64,000 nt of DNA from Ditylenchus dipsaci (Eukaryota > Nematoda > Chromadorea > Rhabditida > Anguinidae). Of the stretch, positions 11,027 to 22,068 are shown in pieces (positions within the stretch are counted from its first letter, which is position 1; each line of letters opens with the position of its first letter). A program made the translations under genes and the position numbers. The notes beneath the pieces were generated by a model. It was not told the DNA's origin, did not search any database, and saw only the letters and a program-made list of their open reading frames with translations. The stretch covers positions 2,728,001 through 2,792,000 of the forward strand of contig SADC01001204.1 of NCBI GenBank assembly GCA_004194705.1, given 5' to 3'.

Positions 11027-11642
11027 GCTTGTTCTTGTTGTTAGAGTTAGAGTTCGGGGTTTTGGTTACGTGAACACCTCTAATCCGAACTCTAACTTGA
11101 GGGTTTTTATGTACGAGGTTTGTTCGAGATTGAATTTGAAGGTGTACATGCATATTACTTCGATCCCTTGTAGTAAATCCCCAAAAACTAACTTTTACTA
11201 ACTTTAACCGCTCTGGGTTGAGACTCTGAGCTATCCAAGCTATATACACAAACATTTTTAAGTTGGACCTCGAACTCCAACTAACTAACGCCATCGAGTT
11301 CTGAATTCGGGTTTTTGAGTACATGACAGGGTTGGCAAAGTGTGGCTTTTTCGGCCCCGGTGTAGCTTTTCTAAAAGGCGCTTTTTTCTTTTTATCGTTT
11401 GTTTTTTCAAGTATTTATCAGCGCATCTGAAGTTTCTACATACCAGTTCAAAGACATCTTCCTTGCCCTTCTATTGAAGTCTTGAAAATGTATATTATAA
11501 TTCGAAAATTCAAAGCAATGGGTCATTCTATGCAAATTCTGCAAAAAGAGATGTAGCTTTTTGTGGCAAAAAAAGCCACACCCTGCCAACCCTGGTACAT
11601 GAACACCTCTGACCCGAACTCTAACAGCGTGAACAAGCCATT
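11027..11642. repeat. inverted-repeat element with nested hAT MITE
   Basis: The arms 'tggcttgttcttgttgttagagtt' and 'aactctaacagcgtgaacaagcca' are repeated internally ('gttagagttcgggg'). Confidence 0.7.
11327..11594. mobile_element. hAT MITE with perfect 8-bp target duplication
   Basis: The ends CAGGGTTGGCAAAGTGTGGC and GCCACACCCTGCCAACCCTG are flanked on both sides by GTACATGA (11319-11326, 11595-11602). It is 268 bp and has no coding capacity. Confidence 0.9.
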
Positions 11643-11906
11643 AAAATGCATCAAAAAGTGGGATAACGTCATTTTTTTAATTATCAATGTGAATCATTCT
11701 ATAAAAGAAGAAAAGAGGTAAGAGAAATGAGAAAAATGTTAAAAAATAAATGAGAAGAAAATGAACTGGATAATGCTTTTAAGTGGAATAAATGTGGAAG
11801 TGTAATAAAAAAGTGCCATAAAATTTTAATTGTAATAAAAAACATAATTTGTTATTGATCACTGTTAAGAAAATATTTTTATTGCCTACGAATGTTGTGA
11901 ATATTT

Positions 11907-12122
11907 TTATACAGAGTTCATAATCTTTAAGATAGACTTTTTACTGTTGCTGAGAAGCAGAGTCAGCAGAAGATGGAGATCCACCGAAGTCGCCAGGAGG
12001 TGGCCTCCTTTAAAACCACCAAAACCGCCAGGAGGACGGCATGGTGGTGGCCATCTGGTCGAGGACCAGTTGGAGGTGGGCCAGTGCAAGGTTCCAGGCC
12101 TTCCAACGACTCTTGATGTCAA
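11907..12122 (-). pseudogene. truncated copy of the secreted Gly/Pro-rich gene
   Basis: This region is closely similar to exon 2 of the gene at 12520-12856, including the 'ggaggccacctcct' indel site. It begins exactly at the exon-2 border ('gacatcaagagtcg') with no splice acceptor and no signal-peptide exon, so the duplicate lacks its 5' half. Its tail differs from the parent by several substitutions. Confidence 0.7.
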
Positions 12123-12519
12123 GGCTTGCTCGTGTACACATTAAATATTTTAGCATGTTTGTAAAAATAACAATTTCGACTTTTTTCTCTGTTCGCTTCG
12201 CGTATTCGGATTCTGCATGAAATTCTAAGTCTATTTCGTCTGTTGTTACAATCGACCGTCCGAGTGTTAATAAACGCTTTAAAACTAAATGCTAAATAAA
12301 TCTAAATGATGAATAACATTTAAAAGATAGTTACAGCCTTAGGTTTTAAAAATTTAAAATAACATGAAAGGCATACCCATATTTTAGACCAGCTTTTTGC
12401 GTAAAAAATTAAAGATAACAATGATGATACAGTTGCAATGACCAAAAAAATTTTTTATTGTTCAGTATTGAAAAACAAGTGTTTGTTAAACAAACTTGTG
12501 AACATTTTCTCTCAACTCT

Positions 12520-12856
12520 TCACAAGATTGACTTTTTACTGTTGCTGGGAAGCAGAGTCAGCAGAAGATGGAGAGCCACCAAAGCTGCTAGGAGGTGGCC
12601 TCCTTTAAACCCACCAAAACCGCCAGGAGGACGACACGGTGGAGGGCCATCTGGTCGAGAACCAGTTGGAGGTGGGCCTGTTGGAGGTGGGCCAGTGCAA
12701 GGTTCCAGGCCTTCCAACGACTCTTGATGTCCTGAAAATAATTAATTAATTCCAGCTATATATATTTAAAAGTTGAGTATTACCTGAAGGCTTGGCAGCA
12801 ACCAGGCAAAGATTAGCAACTACAAGGCAGAAAACAAAAGAAGAGGAGGAAAACAT
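12520..12856 (-). CDS. small secreted Gly/Pro-rich protein
   Basis: Exon 1 is 12856-12784, the intron 12783-12732 (52 bp, GT..TTTTCAG), exon 2 12731-12520. The start encodes a clear signal peptide (MFSSSSFVFCLVVANLCLVA then AKPS). The mature part is Pro/Gly-rich with a GPPPTGPPPTG repeat and PPCRPPGGFGGFKGG. As written the frame ends in a hydrophobic stretch and LPSNSKKSIL (94 residues in all). If one base is added in 'ggccacct' (12597-12598), the end becomes PPPSSFGGSPSSADSASQQQ, which suits the composition better. The role is unknown; a cuticle-associated or other extracellular protein is plausible. The TATA-like box is at 12901-12908. Confidence 0.6.
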
Positions 12857-12879
12857 TTTGATTTTAATGAAATATGGTT

Positions 12880-13150
12880 AAGTTCAAATTACTTCTGGCC
12901 TATTTATATGGAATCAAATTTAGTTTACACTTGCTGATCTTTTTACCCTAACTAATACTCATTGGTGTCTTCGGTTGAAAAGGCAAAAGCAGCTTCACAA
13001 ACAAAAGGCTTTGAGATGTTTTTCGAGAATGCGATGAGTCAGCCATATTTTGCTTTGTTCAGACTTTTACTTAGAAATTTAAAGTAAGTGTTGTGCTGAT
13101 CTTTCGAGATAAGCTTTTTTAAATTATTATTGAATAACACATTTGATCCT
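12880..13150 (-). promoter_or_regulatory. promoter region of the Gly/Pro-rich gene
   Basis: It reads TATAAATA on the minus strand at 12908-12901, about 45 bp upstream of the ATG. The whole block recurs without its gene at 2510-2815 and 3540-3770. Confidence 0.5.
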
Positions 13151-13679
13151 TTCGAAGTTTTTCAATGCATAACGCATCCTTTTCATTTAGGTATCGATGC
13201 TTATCAAAAAAATTGCTGATTTTAAATATTGAATAATGATGAATAAAAATCTTCAATTTTATATCCTCCAAAACACGAAGAAAACGTGGTTTTCCAAAAG
13301 AACATGCTTGGAAAATAATACATTAAATTTTACTGATTATCACGCATGGGTTTTCCGTCAAGATTAAAGATTATTTGGGTGGTGTAAGCACAGTGATCTA
13401 CTTGCTACCTTTAGGTGGCATTTGCTACCTTATGAAATTTTTGCCCCTTTTTGAAAAAATGAAGGCGACAATTTGTGACGCTCTTGTCACCATGCCATCT
13501 TTTAATAAAAATGCTAGCAATGCCACTTTTCGGAAATTTTTTGCCACTTATTTCAAAATTTGGATCGGTCACACTAGGTGAAGGGTTTCTTCGGTAGCAG
13601 ACAAATAGTTAAATGTAGCCAATAAAACCTTTTGTGATAAGTAGAAAAAAGAGCTTGAGAGGTAATTTTTTAAAAAGGT

Positions 13680-13905
13680 CAAGTGCACCCTCCTCTCTCA
13701 AAGAGTATGAGTTCTCTAGCAGTAGAACAGGGTGGTGCATATTCAGCAAGCCCCGATTACTTGCAATGTGAAGTGTGCTGGTCTTTCGCCTGGAAGCGGC
13801 AAAATATCCTCGAATTTTCTACAAAAAAATAAGTTTATAAAGAGCGCAACACCACTAACCTTTACCCCTCGGTTTCAATACTCTTTGGAGGGGGAGGGGA
13901 GCACT
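13680..13905. repeat. repeat bounded by CTCAAAGAGTAT motifs
   Basis: 'accctcctctctcaaagagtatgag' on the left and 'caatactctttggagggggagggg' on the right. The same terminal words bound 52002-52772 and occur near 49935-50005. Confidence 0.5.
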
Positions 13906-14090
13906 TGGTATGCTGTTGTAATTTCGGGTCATTTTCAAAAATTTCGGAGAAACTGATTGTTTACATTTTTTATTAAAAACATTCTCAACTAAAAAATAAT
14001 ACATGCCGAATTTACAATTTTCATGATTTTCGACCAACAGAAGCGGATCTTGCAGCAGTAAAAAGTTCTCGACTTTTAGTTTTTGTTGAT

Positions 14091-16020
14091 TTACAAAACA
14101 TGCTGTAGTAAATAAGAGCTGACATAAGCACATCTATTGATGAAAAGATGACGTTGTAGTGAAAGTAATGGTCTATTTTCAGTCCAGCTTGAATTTGAAA
14201 GACCTAAATTGTTTTTCATATAAAATGATAATGATGTTTCACAACAACTAACTTTAGCCAGCATCAAAATTGTGGAAGATGGAAGAAAGTTTAGTAAAAT
14301 TCCATAGTAATAATTAACATTGCAATCATGTTCACCTAGGATTTGCAAAATTATGAAAAATATAAAGGAAATAAAGAAGAAAGTGTGAAAATTAAAAAAT
14401 AAAAAAGTGGTTACCTTTCTAGTCTTGTAAGAAGAAGACGGTCTATTAGTAGATTTAGTATGACTAATATTGCTGATTTGTGATCCAAAAGATGTAGGCT
14501 TTGAGTAATTGTGTTTCATTCTCGACAGCAGCATCAAAAAAAATAGTCCTACAATGAAATTGAGAATGCCGCCAAAGCTTTGGTAAGGTTGAAAATTTGT
14601 GCCTCGGTTTTTACAAACACGCAAGAAAAAGTTATGCAATCTGGAACCTTTGTAAGTTATAATGAAATTCTGAGCAAAAACAATATTTTTTCATTCAATA
14701 ATGGTAGGTTTTAAAAAAGTTTTCACTGAATGAATTTTGCTTTTTTAATTTTTTGAGAAGCTCACAGGCAAAATTGTTGAACAGACATGCAAAAAAAATC
14801 TCAGGTTCTAAAAAAAGAAGAGGTACCATTTTGGTTGCACATTTTGTGCGCATCTCAACCCCAAGCCCCCTGCGACCCGAAGTTCCCCGTACCCGTTATA
14901 AACACCGCCCCCCCTTGTGCTTTGAAATTTTTCTAATAATCAAGAAAACAGCCCGTTTTCTTATGTCATCGATGTCGAGAAACATAAATATGAAGTTATC
15001 CCAGGGTACGTAACTAAAAATTTTGAAAAAAGTACAGTTGGCAAAAAAGTACAATTTGGTCATTTTTCGTCAAAATTGCCATTTTATCCAGTGCTTATTG
15101 ATTTTGAGCACCAAAAAAAAGATTTTGACTAAAAACTTTAAAACTAAAAAAGATTTTAGGTCCCGAAAAAGGACAAATTTTTTTTAAAAAGTACAGTTAC
15201 GTTCCCGAGTTATCCTCTCCATTATAGCAATCTGCGCAGGGAGGGTAGGATTCTCTACTCATGCCCGATTTTCGTCTCTCTTGTTTTTTAGAGTGCACAT
15301 CATATGGAATCTGACTATGATCTGAAGAAAATTTTGAATGAATTTTATACGCGTATTTCGCAAAGGATGCCCAAATTATTTGTGAATTTAACTTTGAGCG
15401 TTTGAAATCCAAAAAATTTGACGATGACTCATTGCCTATTAGACCTATAAGTTTTATAAAAAAAGTCAGTATTCTATAAAAATTTTATTAAAAAATTTAA
15501 ATTTACCTAGGTTTGAAGAAATAGGCAGTTCAGTCAAAAAAGCACAAAAGTTTAAAAATATACAAATAAGAATTGCCGAGATGTAAAAAGAAGTAGCAGT
15601 TTTCTGTGTTTGTCACTATATCGTGTAAGTAGGCACACACAGGCTATCCTATCAAGTGTTAGAAAGAAAATTACAATAGGTAATGAAGATAATACACTTC
15701 GCCCAAAAACACCTGTCCAAAAAAGAAATTCAGCGTTTCTTATTGTATCTAAAATATTGAGTCATTAGAGTTACCCAAAGTTTTGACTTACCCACAGAAC
15801 TCCAAGTGATAAACATGTAAATATAGTGTGGAATAGATGCTACGATAGTTACAGCCCAGCTAATAAAAAATATAATTAGTGGAATAGAAATTGTATTCGA
15901 TCTATTGTTTTTTTGTGTCTTAATGTCGACAAGAATTTTGACAATTAAAACAACAGCAAAAATATAGACTGTAAAACCAAAGCAGTACTCAATAAGATCA
16001 AGTAGGTTTAGTAAGTTCAT
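14091..16020 (-). pseudogene. serpentine (7TM) chemoreceptor, broken
   Basis: Exon 1 (16020-15792) encodes TM1 and TM2 (YIFAVVLIVKILV; IIFFISWAVTIVASIPHYIY). Exon 2 (15712-15507) encodes TM3 with the receptor-like LDRIACVCLLTRY, then loses frame at the T4 run 15600-15603; the next frame gives a TM4-like SFYISAILICIFLNF ending in a TGA. Exon 3 starts at 15435 (ectodomain-like). TM5 to TM7 lie at about 14640-14415 and 14330-14150 (FGGILNFIVGLFFLML; FFISFIFFIILQIL; GILLNFLPSSTILML). The region 14750-15350 between exons is largely foreign repeat. Borders are GT..TAG throughout. Nematode receptors of this kind sense chemicals at sensory cilia. The family is not assigned. With at least one indel and one stop it is either a pseudogene or partly mis-assembled. 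Confidence 0.6.
14960..15220. repeat. inserted inverted repeat in a receptor intron
   Basis: 'gaagttatcccagggtacgtaac' and 'gttacgttcccgagttatcctc' form the ends; 'aaaaagtacagtt' repeats lie inside. Part of its left flank ('tgtcgagaaacataaatatgaagttatc') also occurs in the palindrome near 62120 and 62860. Confidence 0.55.
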
Positions 16021-16079
16021 CTAAATTGTAAAACTTACTGTTAAATTTTTTAAATTAATAAAATATTTTTTTAACGCTA

Positions 16080-16400
16080 CTTACACACACCCCCCCCCCC
16101 CCCCCTCATATAAACTTTTAACTCAACTCCCCCCCCCTCCCGCCCCAATCATCTTTCATAAAAATGTTTCAAAACACCCTATTACGATTCAAAATTACCT
16201 CTGAAGCTTAAAAAAGACATTGTTTTTGAGTTATAAATTATAAAAAACTTAGTTTTGGGTTTTTTTTTAATTTTCAGCATTTAACTCAATTTTTTATAGA
16301 TTAGAACTCAAAATGCCTTTTTCAAGCTCCTGAGGCGATTTTAGGTCGATTTAGGATGTTTGAAAACACCTTTAAAAAATTCGAATAGGGGGGCGGGGAG
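16080..16400. repeat. poly-C-ended palindromic repeat
   Basis: It starts with a long C run and ends in a G-rich stretch, with inverted inner words ('acacccta', 'gaactcaaaa', 'cctgaggcgattttaggtcga'). It is related to 53258-53970. Confidence 0.6.
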
Positions 16401-16413
16401 TAGTATCCAAGTA

Positions 16414-16605
16414 CAGTCAACTCTCGATTTAAGGACACCCCAAAAGTTCGATCCCACCTAGGGTCCGACACTTTTTAGTCCGATTTTTGAAATTATTTAC
16501 CAGTTTTGTTTTGACAGTCTGGTTGCAAATATCGCAAGGATTCCGATTTTGCCGACCGTTTTTTAATAACTAAATAAGGGGTGACCTTAAATCGAGAGTC
16601 GACTG
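16414..16605. repeat. complete pogo-type MITE, TA target site
   Basis: TA|CAGTCAACTCTCGATTTAAGG ... CCTTAAATCGAGAGTCGACTG|TA. The interior carries the shared block 'ggtccgacactttt' and 'caaatatcgcaaggattccga'. Confidence 0.85.
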
Positions 16606-17039
16606 TAGCGCCAACTTCTTTTGAAAATAATTTTCGAACACCCTATGTTCTATAATTATCAATATATGAAAAAACAAAAAGTGGTGAGCATTCAAAAAAA
16701 TGATACAGTGCCCGCTTATTGGAGAATGCCCATTTTTCAAAAAAATTGTTTTCATTAAACTAAACTAAAAATTATGTGGATTTTTAAAAAAAATTTAATT
16801 TTAATTAAGAAGCAGGAACTAAGTTTTCCAACTGTTTAATTATATATGACTGCTAGTAAATCGCAATGAATATTCAGAGTGTTTAGAAAAAAGTTTCCTA
16901 CGACACAACTTATGCTGAAAAAAAAGCGCTGAAAATACAAATCAGAAATTTAAAAAAAAATTCACTTCAGCTCATAATTTTCAAGTACCATATAAATTCT
17001 GGAAGAAACGCCATGGTGTTATATTTTTAAACTCTCTCG

Positions 17040-17490
17040 AAATCTGAAAATTGTCAATTAAAAATGGCCTTTAATTTGAAATCTCAATAAAAATAAATAA
17101 TATACTAGGGTTTTTATCGGAGGTTGTGCGTATAAATAGAAGTTGTACGGTATGTCTGTTGCTTTATGCATTTTACGACCATTAGGTTTTTGAAAAGTTA
17201 GCATCTATCACGTGTATCGAGAGAAAAAAATGATGCGAAAAAATCATTCAAGAAACTTCTTAAGAAACGAGAAAATTACAAGGAGATCGATGAACTGGCA
17301 ACTGCTTTTCGAATATTCTGATAAGTCTCTTTTGTAGAGCGTAGTCGATTTACTTTACGAAATTTTTAAAATTACCAGCCCATGGCAAGGCTCGAGAAAC
17401 ATCAAGCATAAAACTGCCTAGATCCCCTGTCGATTTTCTATAAAAAAAATTTTATGTCAGACTTCTATATGGAGACATCTTTAAAAGTTC
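17040..17490. repeat. ~430-bp direct repeat, copy 1
   Basis: It is nearly identical to 18470-18897. It contains a TATA-like 'gtataaatagaag' (17130) and a coding-like stretch (about 17220-17323) reading KSFKKLLKKRENYKEIDEL then ATAFRIF and a stop. A short inverted match to its 3' part follows at 17640-17780. Whether it is a gene duplicate or a repeat is unclear. Confidence 0.6.
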
Positions 17491-18469
17491 GATCCTCAGC
17501 TGCATTTTTAGCCTATTTTTAAAGAAAAAAAAAGTATTGGACCCAGGTGGGAATCGAACCTGCAAAAGTATCACTATTTCTAGGTAGGACTCGGGGATAA
17601 TATGTTTCGAAAATCCACAGGGGGACTAAGGTAATTTTGTAACTTTCTCGAGCTTCCAGATTTCATTTTTCTTGCCATGGCTGGTAATATTGAAATTTTG
17701 TACAGTAAATTGTCTACGCTCTACAAGATAGACTAATTAGAATAGTTGCATTGAAGTGGCCAGTTCGTGGATGTCCTTCGTAAATCAAAACAATGGCTTC
17801 TAGTGAAAAACTAGTCAAGTTGATTGTTACATTAATATTTAGATTATGCTATAAAAACTGCAAAATAAAATCAAGACTAGTCTTTTTTACAAAGTTTAAG
17901 CTTACGAAACTTTTTCCTTGTATGTCAAAAAATTTGTTTTAAGAAGAAGGCTCGGGTTAATTACTGTTTTTCTTTAAAAGCACATGCAAAGAACACTTTC
18001 ATTTACATCAGAAAATTCACATGTATGACTGCTTTTCTATGAAAATACCCAGAAAAATATTTTTCTATATTCGAAAACAAAACAGACGCTCTCACGTTTT
18101 TTAAACATTTGCAATTGTACTATTACTAAAAAAGCTAAAAACATATTTACTGTCAAGGCTGTTCTTTTAAGTAATTATTATTTAAATCTGCAAATTTTGA
18201 CTAAAATTTTCAAAATGTTTGACCTTAACACATTCAAAAAACTACTCAAAAGTCGAGTATGCTTTGTATTAGAGACAGAAACAAGACAAGATCTTGGCCA
18301 AGATTTTGTCTTGTCTTGCCCAGATTTTGACGAAAAATCTTGTCTTGGGATCTTGTTCGGTCATTTCTATAAATCTTGGTCTTGGTTTTCTGGTCAATCT
18401 TGTATGCAAAATTAACTAATAACCCAATAACTCGTTTTCTTAAATCTGTAATTACAAAAATTTCACAAA

Positions 18470-18897
18470 ATCTGAAAATTGTCAATTAAAATGGCCTTTA
18501 ATTTAAAATCTCAATAAAAATAAATAATGACTAGGTTTTTATCGGAGGTTGTGCGTATAAATAGAAGTTGTACGGTGTGTCTGTTGCTTTATGCATTTCA
18601 CGACCATTAGGTTTTTGAAAAGTTAGAATCTATCACGTGTATCGAGAGAAAAAAATGATGCGAAAAATCATTCAAGAAACTTCTTAAGAAAGAAGAAAAT
18701 TACAAGGAGAACGATGAACTGGCAACTGCTTTTCGAATATTCTGATAAGTCTATTTTGTAGAGCGTAGTCGATTTACTATATGAAATTTTTAAAATTACC
18801 AGCCCATGGCAAAGCTCGAGAAACATCAAGCATGAAACTTTCTATAAAAAAAAATTTTATGTCAGACTTCTATATGGAGACATCTTTAAAAGTTCCT
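18470..18897. repeat. ~430-bp direct repeat, copy 2
   Basis: It matches 17040-17490 with small indels (for example one A fewer in 'gcgaaaaatcattc'). It lies inside the hAT-like element, so it may have been carried there by transposition. Confidence 0.6.
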
Positions 18898-19136
18898 TTT
18901 CTGGGCTCAAATTGCTCCTCCTGTAGTCGTACACATTTCTTGCAACTCAGAATATGCCTTCGCTTGGCTGGCTTGTGAGCGGCGCTGAAAGATAACGACC
19001 AAGCCTAGTGAGAATCGGATAACTCAGCTCTTTTTACAGGGTAAATGATAGTCAGAGGAAATCCAAAAATTTTTTTCCATACTGAGCACTTTCTAGAACT
19101 GAAGAGAATATTATTCCGGGTGATGTACATAGAATA

Positions 19137-19391
19137 TTGTATAACCTCTAATAGACGGGCACCCTCCGATAAGGGCACCCTCTAATATGGATACTTAAAA
19201 ACCCATATCTCAGTCCAGGGAGATCAATTTGCAGATCTGTTTTTTGCTTTTTTAATCACTTCAATCTTAGTTGATTCTATTTTAGATTTTGGTTGAGTGC
19301 CCGAAAATCTCAAATTAGAATATTTTTTATTTTTATTTTTCAGTGATTGAAAAATAGACGTGCATGCCCGTCTATTAGAGGTTATACGGTA
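19137..19391. repeat. MITE, CTCTAATAGACGGGC ends
   Basis: 'ataacctctaatagacgggcac' and 'gcccgtctattagaggttatac' form the ends. It shares the inner 'agattttggttgagtgcccgaaaa' with other members of the CCGTATTTCC group. Confidence 0.7.
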
Positions 19392-19651
19392 TATATACAA
19401 TTGTACTGTCGTGAAGTTATTTTACCCTCTTCTCACCTGCTTCTTCTACGTATGGAAGAATGGTGCCTCTTCGTTCTGACTGCATTCTTTACTGATCCAC
19501 GTTGGCAGAATTTTTACAAACTGTTCCATTGAATTCTTTACAGATGCTTGCTTCTGTCGAATTTCCTTAACCTTAGCAGCATATTCGGCATGAATCTTAG
19601 CGTGCTCAAATAACCAATTGGTTTATGATTTGTCATCTTGATAATTTTTTG

Positions 19652-19712
19652 GCAAACTTCCCAATGTGCACATTGGGAAGCTTCCCAAACTTCCCAACTT
19701 CCCACAATGTGC
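19652..19712. repeat. GGGAAGTTTG hairpin
   Basis: 'ttcccaatgtgcacattgggaa' is a perfect 22-bp palindrome inside further 'cttcccaa' words. Confidence 0.6.
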
Positions 19713-19990
19713 TTCACTGCGGGAAATTTTTGAGAAAAGACCAATTTTCCAGATAGCACTCATCTAAAGTACTGAGACCATGAAACACACGTCAAACAAT
19801 ATAAAAAGCACAATATGAAGTAATGGGAAACATAGTGCCTAAAAAATTATATAACAACGGCCATGCGTTTTGCTATAAAAATTTATACTATTAATCTTAG
19901 TTTTTGGACAAGATCTTGGCCAAGATCTTGCTTGGCCATTTTCAAAAATCTTGTCTTGGAATCTTGCTTGGTCCCCACTTTCTGTCTCTA

Positions 19991-20700
19991 CTTTATATGT
20001 CAAAAAACTTTTGCATTAAAGGACCGTGGTTTTTAGCGCGCAGCGGTCTAAAAAAGTCTAAAATTTGAGTTGGTGGGAAACAATTCTCATTCGTCTCAAA
20101 CTTTACTCTTTGGTGTCGTTCGGAATGACTCATTAGAGTATGGTCAGAGACAAAAGAGAATATCCCCGCAGATTCAAATTTCGCAGATGCCACTGCGCTC
20201 CAAAAAGGGGGCCATAGCAATGTTTTCAAACTTTTTTATACTGGTATTTTTTCGTACAAAAATGGCTAGAAAGTGTCTAGATACCTTTTATGAGTATTTA
20301 TGCTAAAAAAGTGCAATTTACTGGTGGGGTTTAGTTAAAAACATTTGAAATTTTTAGTGAAATTTTTTTTTACTTTTTACAGTGATATGTGCAATAAAAA
20401 TTTCAAGAAACACTGTATAGCTCAGCTAACCCCTACCCTACTTTTCGTACGCCTTTGGTCAAACATATCTTTCCAATAGCAAAAATATATTTCGTACATA
20501 ATCCTTTTTCTTTTAATATGGAAAGCCCTGTAGTTCCAAATCAAAATCATCCGCCAAGGTTTCTTGTTAGCGAAATACAGTCATTCAGCTTTAGCTTTTG
20601 GCAGGTGTGAGTGGGCTTATCAGAGAGCTGATTTTTGTAAATTTAACCTTTTTATTAAACCTACACTTGAAGTTGAACAATTAAGCCACAGACCCTTCAA
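19991..20700. other. no gene recognised
   Basis: AT-rich sequence. Short ORFs on both strands lack homology that I recognise, and no clear inverted repeat was found. Confidence 0.4.
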
Positions 20701-20711
20701 GTATAAAACGG

Positions 20712-20994
20712 ATACCGTATTTCCTCTAATTGCCGCCCGGGCAAGCTATTAAGCTATTATCAAGCTATTATTAGGCAATTAGAAGCATGCAATTTTTTCA
20801 AACTTCAAGTGGTTCAAAACTTGTGTTTTAATTTACTGTTTAAGCTGTGTAAAAAGTGCCTGTTAGATTTTTGAAATCCCTCGCAGGCACTTTTTAGACA
20901 GCTTGAACAGTAAATGAAAACAGGATTTTCAGACTACTTGAAGTTAGGGGGGGGCCGCAATTAGAGGGGTGCGGCAATCAGAGGAAATACGGTA
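20712..20994. repeat. MITE with CCGTATTTCCTC ends
   Basis: TA|CCGTATTTCCTCTAATTGCCG ... GGCAATCAGAGGAAATACGG|TA. The inner arms 'aaagtgcctgttagatttt' and 'ctcgcaggcacttttta' match 8153-8351. Confidence 0.85.
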
Positions 20995-21189
20995 TCATAG
21001 TCAACCAAATTTTTCTGACAACCATTCCTGTTCCCGGCATACAGTTAACCTTTCTATAACTTTTGTGAAGCGAGCTTAGGCTCGTTAGACAGCTTAGAGC
21101 TAGTAGATTTAACCTTTCTTTTCCACTAACACCGAATCAACCCCCACCCCCCATAAAAAGTGGGATAACCGGCTCTCAAAATGGATTAA

Positions 21190-21265
21190 CTCAATATCGA
21201 TTGAAAATCGAACCTGCATAGCTAACGCGTTAACTATGCGCATCACAAAGCCATGCTCATACTAT
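21190..21265 (-). repeat. tRNA-like fragment
   Basis: Read on the minus strand it has 'tggctttgtgatgcgcatagttaacgcg' followed by a B-box-like GGTTCGATTTTC. It is too degenerate for a working tRNA. Confidence 0.35.
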
Positions 21266-21534
21266 ATGCAGGTTCATGCATTTTCCGCTTGAATTTCCTC
21301 AACGAATTTATACATGTCAATGGAGAAGATACTGTAGGGAGCAGAAAAACATTAAATAAATCGTATACGTGAAAATTTATACATTGTTTTACTGGAAGCT
21401 TAGCAAAATGTTTTTGCCATAAACCTATTTAAAAAAATTTTTAATTTTTAATAAAGTTTCTGAGATTTCGGGTGTTCAGATTTCACATGTAAGTATTTTT
21501 TTATTATTTCAGAATATAATAGAAACAAAGGTGC

Positions 21535-21777
21535 TAGTAGCGAATACTCCCCCCACCCCCCCCCGCATCCGACCTTTTAAAATTGCTGTAACTAGCCTTT
21601 CAAACAACAAGTTTAGGCTCTGCCCTTAGGCTTGGGGTAGGCCAGCGTACGAAAGTTGTGACTAATGAAGAGTTTGCGCACATTTTCCGGGGTCTGGGAC
21701 ATAAATTTGGGTACTTTTTACTAAAGTAAAAAAGTGAAAATCGGTGGGGGGGGGGGGAGTTCGCTACTAGGGTCGAA
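21535..21777 (+). repeat. dispersed repeat with GGCCAGCGTACG core
   Basis: The ends are 'agtagcgaatactcccccc' and 'ggggagttcgctactaggg'; inside is 'ttaggcttggggtaggccagcgtacg'. The termini form an inverted repeat. Confidence 0.75.
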
Positions 21778-22068
21778 ACAAATAACAGCTATAGCCAGTA
21801 AAGTTTGACTTGAGAAAAATTTTATATATTCAATGAGTCAACCTTCTTGAAACATGGCTTTTCACGATAGTTAAATTTGCAGAGCTTGGCAACTTTGCTG
21901 TAGCAGTGACAAATCTGAATTATAAACTTGTAAAAAAAGTTCAAAAGTTTTACAAGAATTTGGTTAACATTTTTGGTGTCTTGGTTGCATTGCCCTCAAT
22001 AGTGCATCTTAGGAGTAACAAAGACCGCCTGCGAATGTTTCTGGAATAGTGAAGTTTTGTTTAAAATT

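Larger units (their letters stand above)
18270..19990. mobile_element. hAT-like element with CTTGTCTTGG subterminal repeats
   Basis: The ends TAGAGACAGAAACAAGACAAG and TTTCTGTCTCTA are flanked by 8-bp sequences differing at one base (CTTTGTAT 18262-18269, CTTTATAT 19991-19998). Subterminal arrays of 'caagatcttggccaagat' occur at both ends. The interior holds the second copy of the 17.04-kb repeat, a MITE (19137-19391) and no transposase. Confidence 0.7.

Noticed and set aside
13375..13581. 68-codon plus-strand ORF
   Set aside because: No splice context or domain; flanking sequence looks like a decayed MITE ('cacagtgatctac' / 'gatcggtcacac').
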